Assembly: GCA_018287875.1 (NCBI GenBank)
Contig: JAGVVL010000001.1
Span: 7,254,001-7,318,000 of the forward strand
Source of the DNA: Nigrospora sphaerica
Lineage: Eukaryota; Ascomycota; Sordariomycetes; Amphisphaeriales; Apiosporaceae
Length of the DNA stretch: 64,000 nt
Reading direction: 5' to 3'
Below, one piece after another: positions 35,362 through 48,000 of this stretch. The notes under the pieces are model-generated. The model saw only the letters and a list, made by a program, of their open reading frames with translations. It searched no databases and was not told the origin of the DNA. Position numbers and translations under genes: made by a program. Each line of letters opens with the position of its first letter. The stretch's first letter is position 1.

Positions 35362-36842
35362 TTATCGGGCGGCCTTCTTCTTGGCGGCCCCGTTAGACCG
35401 GGCCTTGACGGGTCCGTTGGCAGCGGCCTTGCCGTTGCCATTGAGCAGAGGCGTGCTCTCGTCCTTGGCGGCAAGAGCCTTGACCGGTTCCTCCTCGGGT
35501 TCCGACTCCTCGGCCTCGGACCGGTCGTCTTCCAGGCCCTGGTTGAAGACGAAGCGGTAGGCAATGCGGACGATGAAGAAGAGCCAGAACAGGTTCAGGG
35601 CCTGCAGCGAGGCCAGCAGCGAGCCCGTAATGACCTGCGAAAGGAGGCACTTATACTGCCCCGTCTCCCAGTTCAGCTCGAAGGGGCCAACGGTACGGAA
35701 CTCGGTGAAGAGCGACCAGAGGATGCGCAGGTTGAGGTAGTGGCGCAGGTAGATCCAGACCACCATGAAGACGAAGAAGTAGGGTCCGACGATGCAACTG
35801 TCGATGTAGTTGAGCGTTTTGGATGTCTGGCAGGAGTGAGGGCACCACATTAGCTATAGTTGTTCTCTCTCTCCCACGCGTGCGTACGCGCGGGGTCTCG
35901 GGGGCAACTTACTGCGAGGAAGAAGTCGCTGATGTCGTGGGTGACGTAGACGGCCAGGCCCATGTAGGTGAAGTGGAAGCGATAGCTCAGGGCAATGAGG
36001 GCCAGGCTGACGATGTGGTGGCCGACGAGCTCCTTGAAGTCCTTACGGGGCTCCTCCAAGCCCAGCAGCAGGACAATGGCCTGCTGGGCCCAGTAGGCGG
36101 CCTGAAACAGGTAGTAGAACTTGAAAATGGCCTCGTGGGTCTTGTGGGGGAAGTTCTCGTACATGCCCGTGGTGTTGAAGTACCAGACGGGGGTGCGGCT
36201 CATGACGTACATGCCGGCGGGGCCGAGGATGCTGAAGTAGAGGGCCGTGTAGGCCTGTTCCATGAAGCGGGCCTGCTTCCCCTTGGAGCGGATGTTGTAG
36301 TAGCGGGCGAGCGGGCGCAGCATCTCCTGCATGACGAGCTCGCGCGTGAAGGACAGCACGACGGTATAGAAACCGACGAAGGCGATATCCCAGAGCCCCT
36401 TGGCGTACTGGTGCGGCGTACCGGGGAGGGCGTCGGGCTCGAGCGGCAGCTTGTACGAGAGGAAGATGAAGTGGTGGACGGGGTTGGACTCGGTCGGGTT
36501 CACGGCGAAGAGTAGGCCGCAGATGACGAGCAGTACCAGGGGCAGCGTCCACGTGTGCTTGAGGGCGAAGTGCTTGCAGCGGTGCACGAGGGAGCGGGCC
36601 TTGCGGCGCTTGGAGAAGCGCCTGGCGCCGTCCTTCTCGTGGGCGGCGGCCGAAGACGCGGCCGCCGAGGGGTCGCGGATGGTGGCGAGCCCTGTGCCGA
36701 GGCTCGGGGCGCCCGTGTCGCCGGCGCGGATCTCCTGGCCTAGCCCGCTTGACTTCCTACGTCGGCGGGCGTTGCTGTCGCCCGCCGACGGCATGGGGTC
36801 GGCCGACGAGTTGAAGGGCGGGAACGGTTCGGGGGTCGCCAT
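35362..36842 (-). CDS. LAG1: Ceramide synthase (sphingosine N-acyltransferase), Lag1/Lac1 TLC family
   Basis: Two exons, 36842-35913 and 35826-35362, joined in phase 0 across an 86 bp intron; 464 residues. The enzyme joins long-chain bases to fatty acyl-CoA in the ER membrane to make (dihydro)ceramide. A polar basic N-terminus (1-90) precedes several membrane helices starting at about 98. The TLC/Lag1 core includes ELVGHHIVSL with the paired histidines H275 and H276. It continues through YRFHFTYMGLAVYVTHDISD with acidic residues D303 and D306, then FFLA and TSKTLNY across the splice site. The C-terminal tail is acidic (EAEESEPEEE) and then lysine-rich (AAKKKAAR), a possible ER-retention dilysine-like end. 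The start is the first ATG. Which of the fungal paralogues (Lag1 or BarA type) cannot be settled here. Confidence 0.93.
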
Positions 36843-38524
36843 GATGCTGGCTGGCCTGGCTAGCTGGCCGGCTGTTGCTGTCGTGCTGCGATTTCAAACT
36901 TTGGCCCGCCAAGACAAGAGTCCAGGGGCGGGACGGCAGCGGCTGACTGGCCTTTCCGGGGGCTGTACGTGGCAGGGCGTTGAGAAGAGGGGGGGGGACG
37001 GAGCAATTGGCTCGAGATTCAGTATGAGAAGACGGCGAGCGGCCCCGCGCGCGCGCGCGTGGGAAAGAGAGGGGGAGAGGGAGAGAGAAAGAGGGAAGAG
37101 GGAGGGGAGGGGCAGCAGGCGAAGCGATTTCCGGAAAGGGCGGGTGCCAGATGGATAGGTTGCAGCGTGCCTGTTGTCAAGTGTAGGTGTTTCGTGTTCA
37201 CCCCCAAGAATGCGCTCGGTCCCGGATTTGGATACTAAAGCTGCGTCGGTCGTCTCAATATCGGCGTCGGCGGCGGAACAAAAAGGAGCGTGAGGTCATC
37301 CAAAAGTCGCAATGCGCGCTCGAGTCAGCTTGGCGAGGGGTTGTTCAGCTCGGGCAGATCTGGTTGGGTCGTTTCAAAAGTGGGCGAAATGCGCTCGCCG
37401 TCGCTGAGTCTTGCTGTTCGTCCGGCTTCCGTCCAAACGTATGTCCGTCTGTCTGTCTCCGTCCCTCGATCGATGCCTCTCGGAGTAGCCCCTGAACTTA
37501 AGTACTCGACCAACGCGACTGGAAAATATTTATTACCGTGTCCGTCCTGGCGAGACGGTCTCCCCTGTTTCCACTTTAATTGGGGGCTTTCTGTCGCCGG
37601 ACCCATCGGCTTCTGGGGCCAGCACTTGGCTCGTCAGCTGATACGGCTCCTCACCTTCCCTCCCAGCAGCAACTACTCCGGAGTGCAGTCCATGGTGCAG
37701 TACCTTGAAATCCATTTTCTTCTGGGGCCGCCCCTACCGTAGAGCTGGAGGTACAGCAATATCGCCAGACGACATCAAGCACTAGTTAATATACATATAT
37801 CTACAAGTCCCCCCCAGAACTATCGGTACTACGTTCTTAGGGATATATGCCTACATATGTAAGGCATGTACGTACTTACAATATCATGTCGGGTGCTGAG
37901 GTTGCCTGCCGTACAAGTTCGATGCCCCGTGGCAGCAATAAGCCAACCCACTTGAAAACACCAGTAATCAGGAGAAGACGAAGAGGCAAGCCATTCGAGC
38001 ATACAAGTACAAGCTGAGTACTTAGCCGAGGAACCAGCTTTAGATATCCTCGCAGCCTCCATAATACGGTATCGAGCTGTGGGCTTCTTGAAATTATGTT
38101 TCGTTCATTTCATCATCACCGCCCTGGCTCTCCATGGCAAGGCTAAAGCGTGTCCACGTACCACCATCATGGCCCATCACTACTCGAGCTATCGGATATA
38201 GTACATGCCGCCCCGAATCAAGTTTGCAGCAGTATTCACCAGCTTCTCGTCATCTCACGTCTCGTCACATGCCCTGGCCTTCGCCTCACAATATGTGAGC
38301 CCATGTCAACAGAGCCGTTGACTGCATGCCAAACTCCAGGAAAAGAAACCGCTGTGCCCCATTCTTTTCTTTTTTGGAACCGCCTTACCCCGACCCAAAA
38401 ACAAACCCAAATACCTTGAATGTGCTGCTGTAAAGCCGCTGGATATCACTAATGCTTGCAGAAACCCTCAAATAAACCCAAGCGCCGCGCTGGAAAGAAG
38501 TCGAGCTTCGAAACACAACATGGC
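36843..38524. other. Intergenic region upstream of the ceramide synthase gene
   Basis: This 1.7 kb region holds the ceramide synthase promoter (36843 onward) and the palH 3' region. It has a purine-rich GAGAGGGAGAGGGAGAG stretch near 37068-37110 just upstream of the ceramide synthase start. GTACGTAC-type short palindromes lie near 37865. No gene is recognised. Confidence 0.45.
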
Positions 38525-40714
38525 CTAGCCCCTTTCGACCCCGTTCGAGTCGCCTCTGCTGTCACCCAGTAAGTCGTCTACCGGATGCCGCGGAGCCCCT
38601 GACGGCTGCGATGTCGGTGTCGGGGCGCCCCCTTGTCGCGACGGCCCCGATACCGGATGGGGAGAAACCGTTGGCCTGGAGGGGGAAGTCGTTGGGACGG
38701 CTGGTGGTGTCGGGGCAGCTGGCCCAGACGAAGCCCCTGTCTGGAGCTCTTCCTCTTCCAGCAGTTGCGCCAAAGCCGCGCCCCGTCTCGGTGGGGCCGG
38801 AATCACCGTCACGGGCAGACTGTCCGTGTCCGGCGTAGGCCGCATCTTTTCTCGCACCCTCTCGGCTTGCGTGGCAGCAAAATCTTCGAGCCGGTTTCGA
38901 AGGTCCCAACGGCCCATAGTGTCGTAGCCTCGGGGCCGTGTCTGCTGCCGTTGCGTGTGGGGCAGAACTTCGGCGGGGGGTCGGTTGGCCTCGCTGCGAG
39001 CTCTCAATATTCGTGTTAAAGGGGCCCATCCACCGCGGCTTTGCTTATCAGCCTCTGGTGGTGCACCGTTTGGCGACTGAGCCCGCGCTGCCAGAGGGCT
39101 CGATGCCTGCCCGCCGGGCTCTGCCCTGCCTTCCGAAGCCGTAGACATATGGCTATTGCTTCGCGAAAGAGGCCGCCCTAACCGGTCTGTCGCGCTCCGC
39201 GAGTTGGTATCAGCCACAGGCTGATACCGCACGGCATAGACCGTGCTGTCGGCGCTCGCCGTCTCCGTCCTGCTGATAGGAGTGGCTGCTGGGGCCGGTC
39301 TCGAGGGCCACAGCGGCGGCTGTAGAAATCGAGAGGCCGATCTGCCCGGCGCTGCCGCGAGACCGCCCGTCCGCTGCTCCGAGCCATCGTCGTGTCCTTC
39401 GGCTTTCGTTATGTAGCGGCTCGCAATGGTTGACATGGCGGGCCATCGTCCACTCAAGGCAGGCGGGCTGGACTCTCTTTTCGAAGCAACACCCTCGCCG
39501 CCGCCACCGGCCTCGTCGTCCTCCGGCCTCTTCTTTCTCCGTCGCAATATGAAGTCGGATGGCGGCATATCAAGCATCTCGTCGCCGTCAAAAACCTCCC
39601 GGCCCAGGATTCCGTCCTTCTTCTCCTCTCGTTCAAGCGCTTCGATGCGCTCGACCCATTCCCAAACGATGACGCTCGCGGCCGCGGCGCCAACCCATCG
39701 CACATAGTCACCCCAGCCGGTGAACTCGGGCTTGGATATGTCCAGGATGAAAAAGACGACCGGCACGATGATGGCGAGGATGGACAGCATCGATACGAGG
39801 CAGATGTTCTTCATCAGAGGATGATAAAAGGCGTATCGTTTTTTCATCAGTGAGTAGTAAATAACCCAAGCCGCGTAGAGAAGGCCCAGGGAGAGTTGAA
39901 ATAAGTAACTGAGAGCGGGAACGGCATCGGTGAAACTCCGCGGTCTGGTGTTGTTCACGCCCGTATACTGAAAGCTGTTCAGCGCCCCGAAGATGACATC
40001 GAGGGTAATAAGAGCAAAGGCGGTCCACTTAATGATGACCTTTTCCCGTTGTCGGGGGAAGAGGCGGATCAGGGTCTGGGCCTGGGCCAGCCAGAGGAAG
40101 GTGTCGGATATGAGGCGGATACTCTTCAGTTGCGTCCCGCCGAGCACCTCCTGTTGAAGAGTTTGCGCGTTTTGTATGCTGAACTTGTACTGGTCCTCGG
40201 CCACGCGAAAAGTGTCGGCCGTGGCAATGGTCAAGGACACGGCGACGGTCAGGGCGGCAACCTTTTGCAACCACGGGCGTCCTCCTATGGAAATCCCGTT
40301 GGTGGGCGGGTTGGTGAAGCCGCGACGTCCCAAGACCACGACGCCGCCGTCCAGGAAGGACCTTGGCGCAATCAACAACATGATGACCAATGTATAGGCT
40401 ATGACGGTGGTGGCGGCCAAGGCGTAGCACTGGGGAAATGTAGAAGCGTAGAAAGGATCTCGCAAGTCCGAGACCTGGAGGTCGTTGGGGGAGCCCTCGT
40501 CGGTTGTGATGCCACCGTTGGTGATGATGGCGGGTAGCACGGCCGCGGCGCTGCAGGCAGGTTTGAAAACAGCATCGGTCGACAGGGTTATTACGTCGCC
40601 ATTCGCCAATGACAGCACCCCATTCGCCGGCAGGGTAAAGCTGGAGCAGCCCGTGATCCTGGGGAGAGAGGCGGCGGAGGCCGTAGCGGAAGCGAGAAGC
40701 TGCCGCGCCTCCAT
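38525..40714 (-). CDS. palH: pH-response sensor PalH/Rim21
   Basis: One uninterrupted frame of 729 residues from the first ATG (40714); in-frame codons further upstream are non-ATG. PalH is the plasma-membrane sensor of the Pal/Rim alkaline-pH pathway, which leads through arrestin PalF and ESCRT to PacC cleavage. An N-terminal extracellular segment with Cys23 and Cys54 precedes seven predicted helices near 95-116, 150-167, 203-219, 229-249, 268-289, 303-325 and 337-354. The conserved stretch GWGDYVRWVGAAAASVIVWE, then WVERIEALERE and GREVFDGDEM, is characteristic of PalH. Residues 370-729 form a long, Ser/Pro/Arg-rich, probably disordered cytosolic tail, the region that binds PalF in Aspergillus. 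The gene appears intronless. Confidence 0.92.
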   Translation of the reverse strand: MEARQLLASATASAASLPRITGCSSFTLPANGVLSLANGDVITLSTDAVFKPACSAAAVLPAIITNGGITTDEGSPNDLQVSDLRDPFYASTFPQCYALAATTVIAYTLVIMLLIAPRSFLDGGVVVLGRRGFTNPPTNGISIGGRPWLQKVAALTVAVSLTIATADTFRVAEDQYKFSIQNAQTLQQEVLGGTQLKSIRLISDTFLWLAQAQTLIRLFPRQREKVIIKWTAFALITLDVIFGALNSFQYTGVNNTRPRSFTDAVPALSYLFQLSLGLLYAAWVIYYSLMKKRYAFYHPLMKNICLVSMLSILAIIVPVVFFILDISKPEFTGWGDYVRWVGAAAASVIVWEWVERIEALEREEKKDGILGREVFDGDEMLDMPPSDFILRRRKKRPEDDEAGGGGEGVASKRESSPPALSGRWPAMSTIASRYITKAEGHDDGSEQRTGGLAAAPGRSASRFLQPPLWPSRPAPAATPISRTETASADSTVYAVRYQPVADTNSRSATDRLGRPLSRSNSHMSTASEGRAEPGGQASSPLAARAQSPNGAPPEADKQSRGGWAPLTRILRARSEANRPPAEVLPHTQRQQTRPRGYDTMGRWDLRNRLEDFAATQAERVREKMRPTPDTDSLPVTVIPAPPRRGAALAQLLEEEELQTGASSGPAAPTPPAVPTTSPSRPTVSPHPVSGPSRQGGAPTPTSQPSGAPRHPVDDLLGDSRGDSNGVERG

Positions 40715-41360
40715 GCTGACCCGAGTACCCTGTGGGGAGAGATGAAGCGGCCGGCCGCGGGACGACGAAGTTAAAGCGGCGACGGGCACGCTATCTCGGA
40801 GCTCTCGCCATGGAACGGCGAGGCCCTCGCCAGGGCGATGCGATGATTCTGGGAACAGGTCGTCGCTCGAGGCGGCGCGGGTACTGGTTCGGGTTGTCGT
40901 CGAGCGGGCGGTCGCTGGGTACGGTTGGGCGATTGGCGTGGCTGCGGAAGGCGCTGCGGTTCAGCGGGTGCGGCAATGTCCCTCTCAAAGCAGTGCGACC
41001 ACACACGGGCCAAGGCGGATTCTGGGGGGCCTATGATTCTTCCAAGGGCTGCGCGACAAGATGGTTTCCTTCGCGTACTGGCATGGGCAGGTGTTGAAGA
41101 CGGCACGGTCGCCAATGCAGTGTTGGATGTTCGGGCGAATGATGAAATGGCGAAAGAGCGGCTTCAGGCGTGGGAATGGCGGGTGGGAAGTCTGGGCGCC
41201 GAGAGTTGAGTTTCCTTTGGAGGGTGGGAGGCGAGAGAGGAAAGGGTTCGAGGATGGAGAGGACGGGGGGATACCTGGTAAATGGGGGGGCTAGGCGTCA
41301 ACGGCATCAGCAGCCCTGAAGTGGAAGCACCAGCAGCGCCCTGTTGACTCGAAAGTGACT

Positions 41361-41377
41361 GGGGGGGGGGGGGGGGG
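41361..41377 (+). repeat. Homopolymer G17
   Basis: Seventeen consecutive G, followed by CGG. Confidence 0.9.
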
Positions 41378-44300
41378 CGGATTCCCTCTAGACCACAAGC
41401 GGGCTGAGACCGGGGGGAAGGGGGAAGAAGGTACCTACTACTGTGTAGGTAGTTTGTACTTACAGCGAGTGGCCTGGCGCCCGGCGAGGAGGTAAATACA
41501 GCAAGTATCACATATGGATTCAATTTGAGACTATTCGCTTCCCCGTGTAATACGTAATACCAAGCTGCGAAATAGGTATATGCATCGATTTGGGTGATAG
41601 GTTTCATCCAACGTACATCCGTCTACAACGTATTCAGGCAGGGTGGGTGTGTGGTAAGGTAAGTTGGCTCGTTGGGTAGGGAGACGAGGAGAGTGGGTGA
41701 GGAGAGGGCAGTTTCTTCCCTGCTGAGAGACTGGAACCGGGCCGGAAAGCATGATACTCTCCAATTACGGGCAAGCGAGCGAGAGTACGATATGTGTGTA
41801 CATATGAATTGAAAATAAAAATAACAAAAAAAGGCGAGAGAAACGGCAGCAGTGACAAGGGTGGGCTGGGTACGTAGGGTAGCGTCGCCCCCGGGCGGAC
41901 ACCCAAGGTAGGCCCAAGTGGCCAGGTAATGGGCCACCCTCTATGTAATAATGTACGTAGTTACCTTCCTAGGCAATGTAAGTACGGAGTTGAGGTTAGT
42001 AGGATGCAGGCTTTGCAGGTACTCGGTAAGGAAAGCAGTAAGATACATACTTAAGGGAAGCAAGGTAGTACATAATTGAAGGTCAGCCACCATCAGTGAG
42101 CACCCTCCCTACAGTGTATATGATCCGTCATCGCCGTGACTAAATCTACGTAGTAAGTTGCGGGCGGAGAGCATGGATTCACTTGCCCATCTCTCGTCCA
42201 TTTCCCATTGCCCACCCCTCAGCTAAGTCGGGGTGCCAACGCCGACACGGTGGACTCGTACGCATTAGAACTGGAGCCGACAAGCTGGGGTGACCATGGG
42301 GCTAGCGTGGAGGCATGCAGGTATGCCGAAAAACAAACCCCTGGTCTTCGTCCCTCTCCCCCAACCGACCGCTACCGCTCCGATTCCTAGGTAGACTCAG
42401 CACACGAAACTGTCCCGAGACGGCCCGCGGACGGCCCAGGCAAAAGTTCAAATCACTCTGCCACCTGGCCTACCACCCATCGCCCTACTGGGTTTAGTTC
42501 CAGCACGTACTCGGTATTGCCTGGGCCTCCCTGGGCACACTCAACTGCTCGGACTGTGTGGAGTACCTATTTTCCACATCAACTCACCGGGCATCCATGA
42601 GACTCATTCACACCTGACGCCCGATTCGTTCAATCTGTCCGCCCTCCCTCCATTCATGCATATGAACAGATCTGATCGCAGTGCTTTTCATTCGCAAAGT
42701 GTTCTTACCCATCACAGTCGCCTGCATGCGCGGGCTTGGGACAGAATCTTGGTATCCAAGACGCCTGCTGGGTCCATCGACTGCATCTAATATAGGTTCA
42801 TTTAAAGTACCTAACATAACGTAGGTATGCATCCCGGGACAGGGAAGTCTCAGGCGGTTGATCCGACGCTCTGTGCCAGGGTCCAGCCCCTTTCGTCCGT
42901 TTGGGCTTGGGCGCCTGTCTCTTTTCGTCGTCCAGAGAACCCGTGCCGCCCGGGCGCGCGGGGGAATTGGCTTGGGGGGGGGCATCTCACCAAGCGGACA
43001 CTGTCATCCGTCCACCACTGGGCCGTAGGATGGGGAGGGGAAGCGATCAGGGAAAAGGTTGACCCCGACTGCCAGCGTGCCATATCCCCTAATAAGGTAC
43101 GCAAGGCCTCGAGCTGCCATCCCAGAGCTCGTCGGCCGAGAAAGGGGAGGGAGGAGGGAGCAGAAGGTGTGCAGCAGTCTGGCCCTCTCGGTGCAACTAA
43201 ATGGGTAGGGGCTACGGGCGGGGGGGACCCAGTCGGTGGCTGATACGGCCGGTGGTACGTTCCTAACCTGTCTAGCCTCCGGACACGGTGTGCAGACCAA
43301 AAACCACACTGGAGGACGGGCGCGTGTCGGGGGCCCGTGGGGAGACGGGCCTGGCGCTCTCACAGGCCCCAGCTCGGTCGGAGAGAGGAACACGATGAGC
43401 CACACATCAATTGTCTCTTCGCTCGACTTCAGTCTGTCAGGCCCTGTCTGCGAGTCCAGTCGTCCATTCTCGCGCCGAAACAAAACAGAAAGACCCCCAT
43501 CCACCCCCTCGCTCGCGCGAACCCTTGCGCCGGTCGATACCTGACTTGTGCATCGCCAAGACTTGCTTGCTGCTTGCCTGCCTGGTGCTTGACGCCCGCC
43601 GCGGCGGTTGTCGGTTCGCCTTGGCAAAGCTTGAGTGCGGCCGGTCTCATCTTGGCACTCCGTCCCCAAGTCGTCACTCCAAGTTGCACCACCAACTTGT
43701 GTTGTACTTGCTGGCAACTTACCTCGCTACCTGTACCTCACTCATCCCTGACCTTGGACAATTTGCACATACACAACAGAGGTAGCCCCAGCCTTTGGCC
43801 AGCCTTATTGCCCTCCTATACTGCCTGGCATTCATTCATTCACCTTCCGACCCCCCCGGCCCTTCTGCTTTGCTCCGGATGATCCGCCTTGACACACTTG
43901 GCAGGCACCCCGATGGAATAATCCATGACCAAGCCTATCCTGATCTCACCGTCCGACGTCTCGAATTGCGCCTTCTTACTTCTTCTACATCATGCCCCAC
44001 GCCCAGGGCCCGGCGGCCGATCGTTCCTCTCCCTATGGGTTACGAATCATCGACCGCCAGACTGGCCCTCTCGCCCTAATCACATCGTGCTGCGTCTTGC
44101 CGGCCTATTCGGACTCCCGTCTGATCGTGCTAGGGACCCAATGCCAGCAAAGACGTTGTCGTAGCCGTCGATACGAATGCCCCCCTCCTGCCTGTGGAGC
44201 TAAGAAGACTCCCTGATAGGGTTTTCTGAAGGTGGAAAACCTACATGGGCACGGCCGTGCTACTATGTGCCGTACGTTACTGGCAGTGGTGCCACCGCGA

Positions 44301-44484
44301 ACACCCGAGTTCGGCACACCATGCCACTTCCCACACCAGGAAGCAGATCGAGCCCCGGCGGCCCGGAACGTCATCACACTGTTTCCGTCTGCCGTTACCG
44401 CCGCCTGACAGCAGTCCAGCGTGCCGGTTCTTGCCGGTTCTTGCTGGCTCCATGCGTTGCCTAAAGAAAGAAACCTCCATCGCG

Positions 44485-44506
44485 CCCCCCCCCCCCCCCC
44501 CCCCCC
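44485..44506 (+). repeat. Homopolymer C22
   Basis: Twenty-two consecutive C after CGCG, followed by GG. Confidence 0.9.
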
Positions 44507-45084
44507 GGTTGCTTCGGGCAGCTGACCGTAAGTTTACCCGGGGATCCGTGATCAGTAGTCAGGTCGGCGGGGCCACGGATATCACCAGACCCCATCGCCC
44601 CGGGGGATAGCTTTTCCCACCGAGCGTTTTTCGACTTCATGCCCGTGAAAGCGCGGGAAATCCGGCGCCCCCGTCCGATAGACGCCACCGTATCATGTTC
44701 GCGGGCCAAGGGCCCATGCAAGTACGACAATGACGGGGGATATTCGCATAACACTGCCAGCTGTCCTTTTCGTCAGGCTGATAATATATTGCTTCATTTC
44801 ACCTCTTGCCAGTAGCAGCAGCATGAGCAGAGACAGCCATGTTTCGAGCTTCGATACAGGCAAAGCAGCAAAGAAAGCGCTTGACTGGTCCGCCTGCAAA
44901 GCGAGCCAAAACGACGGGACAGTGGGTCACGGTCATTCACAACGGTATGCCGGGATACGGACTGCGGGTATGGAAAAGATGGGGCCATGTGGTAAAATGT
45001 TTGGAAGGTCAGTTCAAAGGCTACTGGTCTATGATGCTATGGCCTGCCACGGATGGGCCTCGGCTGCAAAGTGTAGGACTCCAA

Positions 45085-48000
45085 CTACTCGTCGCCTTCT
45101 CCCACGTCCTGTGTCAAGTCTGTGTTGATGACCAAATCATCTTTCCCCTTCAGGTGCATAACAATCGTCAGCCCTTGGATGCCCAGGTCCTCGTCCGGCC
45201 GCGACCCGTGTTCCTGTACGGCGATGGCCGCGTTGACATCCCTACTGGACAAGCGGCGGTCCGTCATCTGTGCTTTCAGCAGTCTGATCTCGGCCGTCAA
45301 AGTCATGTAGCGATCCTTCCAGCTACAGTTATGGTTGGGCGGAGCAATGGGTGTGGGCCGGTGAAGTGCAAGAGCTGAAGCCCTGCATTCGAAAGGGGAT
45401 GACTCTCGTGTTGCCGAGACAGCAGTGAAGCCGCTGGCCGCGGCCCTGTCCTCTCCCGTGAGTGAACCCGAGGTGGTCCGGCGCCTGTTCTGACTCTCGA
45501 CGACGTGGCGTAGCTGGTCGAGCTCAGCCTGCGCCCGCATTGTTGCTTTTCGATATTCTCTATGCGCTCCTTCCGGCGTACGGGTCGTATCGGCGGGATG
45601 ATCGGCAGCAATAGAGGCAGATAGACCAGGGGCCTCGTCACTATGCCCCTGGAAATGCAAAGCATGTCCTATCGACGACGTCGGGGTCGGCGCTTCGCAA
45701 AAAACACATCTGTCTGATACTAAACAGTGCGTGCAAGTGTGCAACGACGTAGCTTGTGTCTCAGCTGTGCGTGGGTTCTGCTCTCTTTGTCCGTGCTGTG
45801 GTTCAGGAGCGGGTGAAACGGACTCCGTATTTGGTTGTGCTTGGGTCTGTATCCCCAACTCACGCCAACGGCCCAGCCACGTTCCCGAATTCTCCTGAAA
45901 TCGCTTTGTCGTTCCTAGGCTTACATTGGAAGTGTCTTCAGAAGAGAATCCTTGGTCCTTTTTTGTGTCAGGGGTCTGTTCAGCGGAATCAACGGGGTGC
46001 CCAGTAGGGTGAGCAAGACCACTTGGAGGCTCAAACAGTGCCTCGTGTTCCTGATCGTGGCCAGAAAAATCCTTGTGGTCTTGTGTTTTGACATGCCTCA
46101 GTCGGCCGAAAGAGTCCCCGGCCTGCTTTCGTGGCGTATTCAGCCATGGGGGCGGGCTTGAGATACGGGCCTTCGGCACGTTTCTCATTTGTCGGTCAGT
46201 AACGGTATCCCGTCCAGCATTTTGCCAGTCACGGTGGGTGTTGATGTGTGGTTTTTTCTCCATCGTCGCATTTTTTCCCAGGCCGTGATCCCTCATTGCT
46301 TCAGCAGCGTCAGGCAATGAACCCCGAATTGCCTTGCTGAGCTTGTCGGTATACGTCTGGATGGACGGAGATCGCCTCTCGATCAACTTGCCTGATGCAT
46401 CAGTCCTTCGCCGAAGACTGCTTTGTCGCACCCTGGGGGATTGAAGAGGTTGGGCAGCATTCTTTTCACCAAAGCGAGATACTCCGGTGTCTTGGGGCCA
46501 TCTTCGGGAACTCGATGCAACTCGCCGCCCATCCTTGCGCTCTTTCCCGTGCTCTGATAGCTCACCCGGTGGTGCCTGTCGTGGTCCCTGACGTTGCGCT
46601 TCTGTTAAATTTGCCGGACTATACTTTTCGCTATGGCCATGTAGCCATGCCTTTACCCCGGCACCGCCTCCCAAAGGTTTTGTCAATTCAACATGCTCGA
46701 GGGGTTGCGAGAGACTATGGCCCGTTTGAGACACGAGGGGTTGAGTCAACGGAGGTGTATCCAATCTCTGGCTAGCACTTAACGCTGCAGCACCCTCCTT
46801 GGCTTTCCCATGACGCGCCTCGTTATGGCTATGAAGCAATGGTGCCTCAACGTACCGAAATGAATCGACCACGGCTGTGGGCTGAATGCTGCTAATGGGC
46901 TCGAGATGGCTAGCTACGGCCAGTTTTGTTGATTTTGTAATCGGGCCCTTGCCGTCGGGAGTGGTACATGTGTCCAATCCCGGCGATATGCTCAAATGGT
47001 TGACTAGCTTGGAGTGTGCAGTAGGACGACTGTGGCCCACAGCTATGGAAATGTGCTCGGCGATATGACGACGACCATGAAAGCCAGCTGCATGATGGCG
47101 GTGTACGGTGTCATGGTGCGCGTGCAAAGCCTCCACCGCGGCCATTTCTTCATCGGCTTGTGCCGTGATGGGATCACATGTTGCACCGTTCTCCGGCGGA
47201 CCGTGGTCTGTGGCATCTGTCTCACTACTCCTGTGCAGCGCGCATAAGATGCTGTGTCGAAATGGCCGGTGTCCCTCGTGAGTTTTCCGACAGGCTGCAT
47301 TCTCACACTCCCGAGGCCCATCTTCACATTCCCAGGAACCTTCTTCACCCGGACTCTCGGGCCGTGGATCGCGGATATATTTGCGAGCTTGACCTGGTTC
47401 CGGAGCTACATCGCAGCCGGGATTTCGCTGGTCGGAAATCGCGTGCCTGGCCTTCTTGTCGGCGACCACGAACGGGTTCTCCTTTACTGACCATGTCAGG
47501 CGAGGATGTAAATTGTTGGCCCCAGGTGCTAACCCAGATTTGCTCCCTCGACGGTCTGCTTGGCTGGACCCTGACAATACCGAAGCGTTTACACGAGGTT
47601 GCGTGGTTCGCGAGCCATCTTTTCGGGTGCTGCTGGTGGTGTTGGGAGGACGGGTGAGGGCCTGTCGTAATTCCTCACCGAGGCTCGACACTCCGGGGAG
47701 ACAGCGGGGGTAGTGCTTATGCCCGCAGGCTGAGCACCCTTTAGATGATCGTGTTTGAGCGGCGCAAACGCGACAGACCCTGGAGAAAAGCCGGGGGCTG
47801 GCGTTTCCATCACCCGAAAGAGATAAGTCCTCCTCGTCCGAGAGCCAGCCAGCCGGGCGAGCGGTACTATACTCCTCAAAAAGGCTTCGGGCTGACTCCC
47901 CACGCTGGTAACCTGTGACCGTGCCCGAGTGGTTCGAAGCCGCGGAAAGGGGCGTTGTCCCAGGTTCACGTAGCTGCCAGATTGATAGGCTGCTCCTCGG

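Larger units (their letters stand above)
40715..45084. other. Gene-free region upstream of palH
   Basis: 4.4 kb with no supported gene. It contains the palH promoter at the left and the 3' side of the long minus-strand gene at the right. Features seen: G17 at 41361-41377, C22 at 44485-44506, frequent GTAGGTA/TACCTAC motifs around 41430-42060 and GTACGGAGTT near 41977. C/T-rich DNA at 43670-43890 looks promoter-like, but no plausible start codon or gene follows it. Confidence 0.45.

Noticed and set aside
35823..36515. 230-codon plus-strand frame opposite ceramide synthase
   Set aside because: Shadow of the sense gene; Val/Gly/Glu-rich and without motifs.
40715..40789. Extended N-terminus for PalH
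   Set aside because: Would start at GTG; the ATG at 40714 fits the family start.
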